64,000 nucleotides of DNA from Vitis vinifera (Eukaryota; Streptophyta; Magnoliopsida; Vitales; Vitaceae), in the NCBI RefSeq assembly GCF_030704535.1, contig NC_081823.1:2760501-2824500 (forward strand). The letters are read 5' to 3'. Numbering within the stretch: position 1 is the stretch's first letter; each line of letters starts with the position of its first letter. Shown piece by piece: positions 60,001 through 64,000 of this stretch. The translations under genes and the position numbers were made by a program. Below the pieces are notes generated by a model. The model was not told the origin of the DNA. It saw only the letters and a program-made list of their open reading frames with translations, and ran no database searches.

Positions 60001-61196
60001 AGTTCCAATGCTTTGTAGTAAATTTGAACACCCACAGATAGCCAAAATCGATCAACAAACTTTACCATCTAGTCAAACGGCACATGAAATGTATTTTACC
60101 TTATATAGAAGTATTTCAAGCAGTCAGAAAAAAATGAGTGGGCACATCGCATTCTTGTTGTGGTGAAAAATGTAACAATATTCTAGTAAAACAAAGGAAG
60201 GAGATGTAGGAAAAACCTTTGGAGGAAGCCGCTTGATGAGGACCAACAGTGTTTGAGAAATTATATTTGAAAAACGAGGACCGATTGCAACATACTCTAT
60301 TAACCTGCATCAATAGGCATAGGATCAACCACTTACAAAGAAAAGGAAAAGGAAGGGTGATGAGTATATCATTAAAATAATAACAATAATAATAATAATA
60401 ATAATAATAACAATGATGATGATGATGATAAATTACCTTTCAATGTCATCAAGAACAATAATGCTTAATTGTGACTTATAAGCATCCTCAAATACCTACA
60501 AATAGTTAAGTCACAAATAGTTACAAGAAAAGGATTTTAGTTATTCAATACAAGTCACAAATAGTTAAGTGAGGCAGCAAGCTCCGCATGCTCTCATGTG
60601 GTACTGAGCATTCAGTGGCAATAATATCCAGATAGAAATGAATTTAGATATTATTTAAACCAAGTAACCAGCAAGTTTCTGAAAGCACATTTAAAAGAGT
60701 GATGTTATATATATATATATATATATATATTTTTATGATAAGTCACCTTTGAAAGAGTGATAAAATTCATGAAAATGTATCAAACCTTGACAATCCTTGC
60801 ACATTTACTGCTTTCGCTAAGGCCAATCATTGATTCTGCAGAAATCTACAAGGAATGATAGATTGAAAATAAGAAACATACAAAAGAAGAGTAAGGACTT
60901 GAAAATTCAAAGAAAATAAGAAGCCACTTACAATCTTGACATAGGGGAAATCACTGTCAATACCAACAGTAGCTGCCAGTGAAGTCTTACCACTGTCCAG
61001 GACAAAGAACATTTAGGTAAATGAACGAAAAGTAGCAAACAAAAAATAGTGAAACCATAGATACCTGCCACTTGGGCCTTCCAGAAGACAGGTAATAAGT
61101 GGGCTTCCTTTGCTCACTTTTACTTGCTCCACCAACAGCATGGCTCTTTGATATATGTGCTCATGTCGTGACCCACATTCAGCCATGCCATTAACT
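57051..61196 (-). CDS. NSF: NSF vesicle-fusing ATPase, C-terminal D2 part
   Basis: Nine exons on the minus strand: 61196-61065, 60992-60932, 60845-60786, 60495-60437, 60304-60217, 59937-59815, 57492-57427 and 57194-57051 are certain, about 243 codons; a 5' partner exon must lie beyond this window because the first visible codon is split. Only eight of them are visible here. The D2 AAA module is complete: [20 protein letters not shown], Walker [15 protein letters not shown] (across a junction), [20 protein letters not shown], Walker [41 protein letters not shown], and the C-terminus ending LQDMIRY. NSF, with alpha-SNAP, disassembles SNARE complexes in membrane traffic as a hexamer; D2 drives hexamerisation. 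Eudicots usually carry a single NSF gene, so it is likely essential. Introns are mostly short except 57493-59814. Confidence 0.95.
60374..60430. repeat. ATA/ATG microsatellite in an NSF intron
   Basis: An (ATA)n run passing into (ATG)n, ending a few bases before the splice donor at 60436; a likely polymorphic marker. Confidence 0.9.
60706..60731. repeat. TA microsatellite in an NSF intron
   Basis: A (TA)n run within the intron between 60496 and 60785. Confidence 0.9.
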
Positions 61197-64000
61197 CTGC
61201 AAGTCATATTTAGTCAGTGCAAAATGACCAATTTAATTAAATATAAATTTATTTTTGGGAAATGAAGTCTAAAACATACAATTATACTGGCATGAACTGA
61301 ATTTAATTTTCAGTCATCAAATCTCAGAGCACCAACTTGCCAAAGCATGATCTGAGATAATGATTCAGTAGAAAGCATGAAGCTCTGCCTTGTCTTCTAG
61401 GAATTTTTTTTCCATTTAATTTCAAAGGATTCGCCCCTTCCAACTTTTTAACAAGCAAAAAGATGTAGAAACTATACAAGAAAATCTACACCCTAAAAGA
61501 TCTTATATATGAGACTTAAAAGTGCCCCTGTTATACGAAAATAGAGTACATGCCGATAGCAGTTTACAGAACTGCATTACAAGCACTTGATTAGCCTACC
61601 AACAATAAAATCATCTTAGATTTTGCTTCTCACTCAAGAAAAGGGGAGTAACAATCAGCTATTCTCAAAATCTAACACTGAATGAAACATATCATATGAA
61701 CATCAAAATTATTTTAGATATGCACATAATATAGAACCAATTTTGTGTTTGTGTATTAAGTTTGGCATAACATCAGCAGAAGTTCCTTCTAGAAGTGCCA
61801 TTTGGCACCTTGAGAGAGTGCCATGATTACCAACATGTTAAAGACAAGAGGGACCTCCTCTTAACAGTTTTTGTGTTGACATGGGATAAGGCACTGAGAT
61901 ACCAGAGTCCAGACCAACTTCAACACCAGCCCATCCATTCCAGGACATCATGGTTCCATGCTATCTTGATCCCAGGTTTTCATTCTCCCAAAGGAAAACC
62001 TTGATGTTTGGACAGGTTACACCTCCAAACTACCCTACAACTACAGTAGGCAAGCCACTCTAAAACTTGATGTCAGCCTAGGTCAGGAGAGGAGAGAAGA
62101 CAGCCATATGAGCTGAGTTCTTGTGGGCAATGGACCATAGAAGTATTATATTGGGCAAACATGCTACAACATCCCGCCAACTGACTGTGAAAAGACTTGA
62201 CCGAGTTGACTCAGTGCAAAATCTATGAAAACAAAGGCAATTCAAGAAACAACAGTGAAAAGTTTCACTTGAATTGAGGTTTTTTATTTTTATTTTTTTA
62301 ATAAGCATTTGCCACTTTGCAACCAAATGGTGAGGAAGGCACCTGCCACCAGTTTAACTTACTAAGGGGAGAAAGGGAGGCACTCCACCATCATCATCAT
62401 GTTGTCTGACAAGAAAAACACTCTTAAGGCACCCTTTTGTCAGCCTTGCACCTAAGCCTATAGGCCCTACAGTTGTCGGTCTTAAATCTTTACACAAAAT
62501 AGTTTTTTTTTTTTTACCAGGTATAAAGCAAAATATATTAAAAAGCGAATGGAAAAGGCAAACCAAGTACACACGGAGTATACCAAAATGCGCTAAAAGC
62601 AATCAAAGAGAAGAGAAACTCACCACAGCCCAATACAAAAACACTGCCCTAAAGTTCTAGAAAAACAGAGGGCACCCATAAATCCAACTTGCAGCCAAAC
62701 CAAATCTGCCAACTCTTGACCAAACAGAGCCTTCATCTCTCCCCCAACCTCCCAGCCACTCTTTACAACTCTAGCCTGAACACTCAGAATCCACCTTCTG
62801 GCTCCTTCTCTATCTTCCACTTGATTGATTATAATTAAAGGACCTCTCCAACTTCCAAAGCTCTCTATCAAAATGACACATAAACAAAAGTCTCCTCTTA
62901 ATACTCGAGGCCCCCACTGAACAACCCTTTCTGGCTTCTAAAATCCTCAATAAGGACACAACTTCCTTCTCAAAACCATCTATAGGTAATCCCAAAGACT
63001 TATTGAAGGAGATGAAATTCCTAAAAGAGGAGAGGCTCCCATCTCCCAGCATGTCCTTACTGGGGCTGTCCTTTCCTGGGGCCCCTCCTCACTGCACAAA
63101 TCAATGACTGAACAACCGGCATCTTTGCAAGAATAGTTAATCTTCTTACAAAACAAGTCCTTAGGCCTCCCATCACTTAAAACCTCATGTCAGCCTTCCC
63201 CAGTGGCTGAGCACTCCCATATTACCATACTCCACTCACTATCTTCATCTCAGGTTGATGATTTCCTCAAAAAATCTCAACTATCAACAATCTAAAAACC
63301 TCAAAGCTCCACCTACTGGGTTTCAACTAAACTAAAGCATAATAAAAGGCAGCAAACCTACCAATCAAAAAATAAAGAAATAAAAGGTAGCAAACCCAGA
63401 GAAAATCAGAGAATGCTTGATATAGCAGCTTCAGGATTAGAAGATCTACGATGGACTGAACTGGTACCAGCACTAAGCAAGGTACATTGTCAACATTACA
63501 GGTTACATAATTCCTTGCATTCTGGATTTGCTTGAAAGAAAACAAAGCCACGGGCTGCTGCCTTTTTTTTCTTCCTCCAGTATTCATGGTCAGCAACAAA
63601 TGCAACAAACAATATCTTAAATGTAAGTCTAGTTCTTGTTATGAATTTATGCAGCAAAGGCACCAAGGATTTTCTACCAGCACAGCAATGCAATATTGTA
63701 ATTATGAAAATCTTGATTAGATGTCTACATTAATGAAACACGGGATTGAAAAAAGAGTATACACGAGGTAGATTCATCATTATACATCAAGCCCATAAGA
63801 ATGTAAAAGAAACCAGAGCAACAGTGGAGTAGGATCCAAGTAGCTTTCAAGATGATGACAGCAGGATAATGTGACAATAACTAACCATTTACAATACTTT
63901 GAACATGTTCTATGAAGACCAGGTCTAATGAAATAATCAGTAGCTAAGGGAAAACATGATGAGGCAAAACAGAAGTGAATGCCTCATTGCTTGGGGTCAG
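61197..64000 (-). other. NSF intron continuing past the window edge
   Basis: No NSF exon was recognised upstream of 61196, so at least 2.8 kb of intron is present, including the LINE-derived segment. Upstream NSF exons (N domain and D1) are expected beyond position 64000. Confidence 0.65.
62503..63110 (-). mobile_element. Internally deleted, decayed LINE in an NSF intron
   Basis: On the minus strand a coding-like stretch from about 63052 (FEKEVVSLLRILEARKGCSV, FDRELWKLERSFNY) runs into an adjoining frame (EVGGEMKALFGQELADLVWL) and then, after stops, into a 3' UTR-like segment with GTGTACTTGGTTTGCC and TTTTTAATATATTTTGC. It ends in a run of A (T in plus coordinates, about 62503-62516). This style matches grape-type LINEs, whose non-reverse-transcriptase coding part here abuts the 3' UTR. 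No reverse transcriptase remains, and target duplications were not found. Confidence 0.65.

Noticed and set aside
1-64000. CRISPR array, rRNA or a known microRNA hairpin
   Set aside because: None was recognised by eye; common conserved plant microRNA sequences that I could recall were not seen, but this was not an exhaustive scan.

Overview
This window is plant nuclear DNA from a woody-eudicot-type genome. The genes carry many short exons with GT..AG introns, the intergenic DNA is very AT-rich, and SINEs, LINE remnants and MITEs are scattered through it. The protein sequences and the LINE style look grapevine-like (Vitis), but that is an impression from family knowledge and was not tested. 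There are no bacterial features, no CRISPR array and no rRNA genes.

Layout. From 1 to about 8.6 kb (minus) lies a myristoylation-type CDK-like protein kinase whose C-terminal end runs off the left edge. From 8.6 to 18.3 kb is an AT-rich stretch with satellite-like repeats, a Tourist-like MITE and a decayed LINE. A mitochondrial-type ribosomal protein S2 gene (18.3-19.0 kb, minus) and a FAM32A-like gene (20.2-20.5 kb, minus) follow; both are intronless in their coding parts. A three-exon ZIP metal transporter sits at 24.3-25.6 kb (minus), with a duplicated upstream segment behind it. From 25.7 to 34.4 kb I see no gene. A nine-exon DUF616/MUCI70-like Golgi protein gene occupies 34.5-40.9 kb (plus). 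A large foldback MITE lies at 42.1-42.7 kb, and a small four-helix membrane protein gene (DUF7865-like) at 44.7-45.2 kb (plus).

From 45.8 to 48.7 kb is a mosaic of dead elements: MITE-like repeats, one of them split by an Au-type SINE, then an LRR receptor kinase pseudogene interrupted by a PPR gene fragment. COX17 follows (promoter near 48.87 kb, coding exon 51.5-51.8 kb, plus). A three-exon type 3 metallothionein gene (53.0-53.5 kb, minus) has exons too short to be seen as long ORFs. The 3' part of NSF, encoding the D2 ATPase domain, runs from 57.05 to 61.2 kb (minus), and its next intron, which contains a LINE, continues past the right edge.

The genes are unrelated housekeeping and metal-handling genes rather than a pathway cluster. 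Two promoter themes stand out. Telo-box motifs (AAACCCTAA/G) lie just upstream of three minus-strand genes. Four site II motifs (TGGGCY) are packed in front of COX17. No clearly new biological system was found. The most informative non-gene observations are the datable insertions with target-site duplications and the nested pseudogene.
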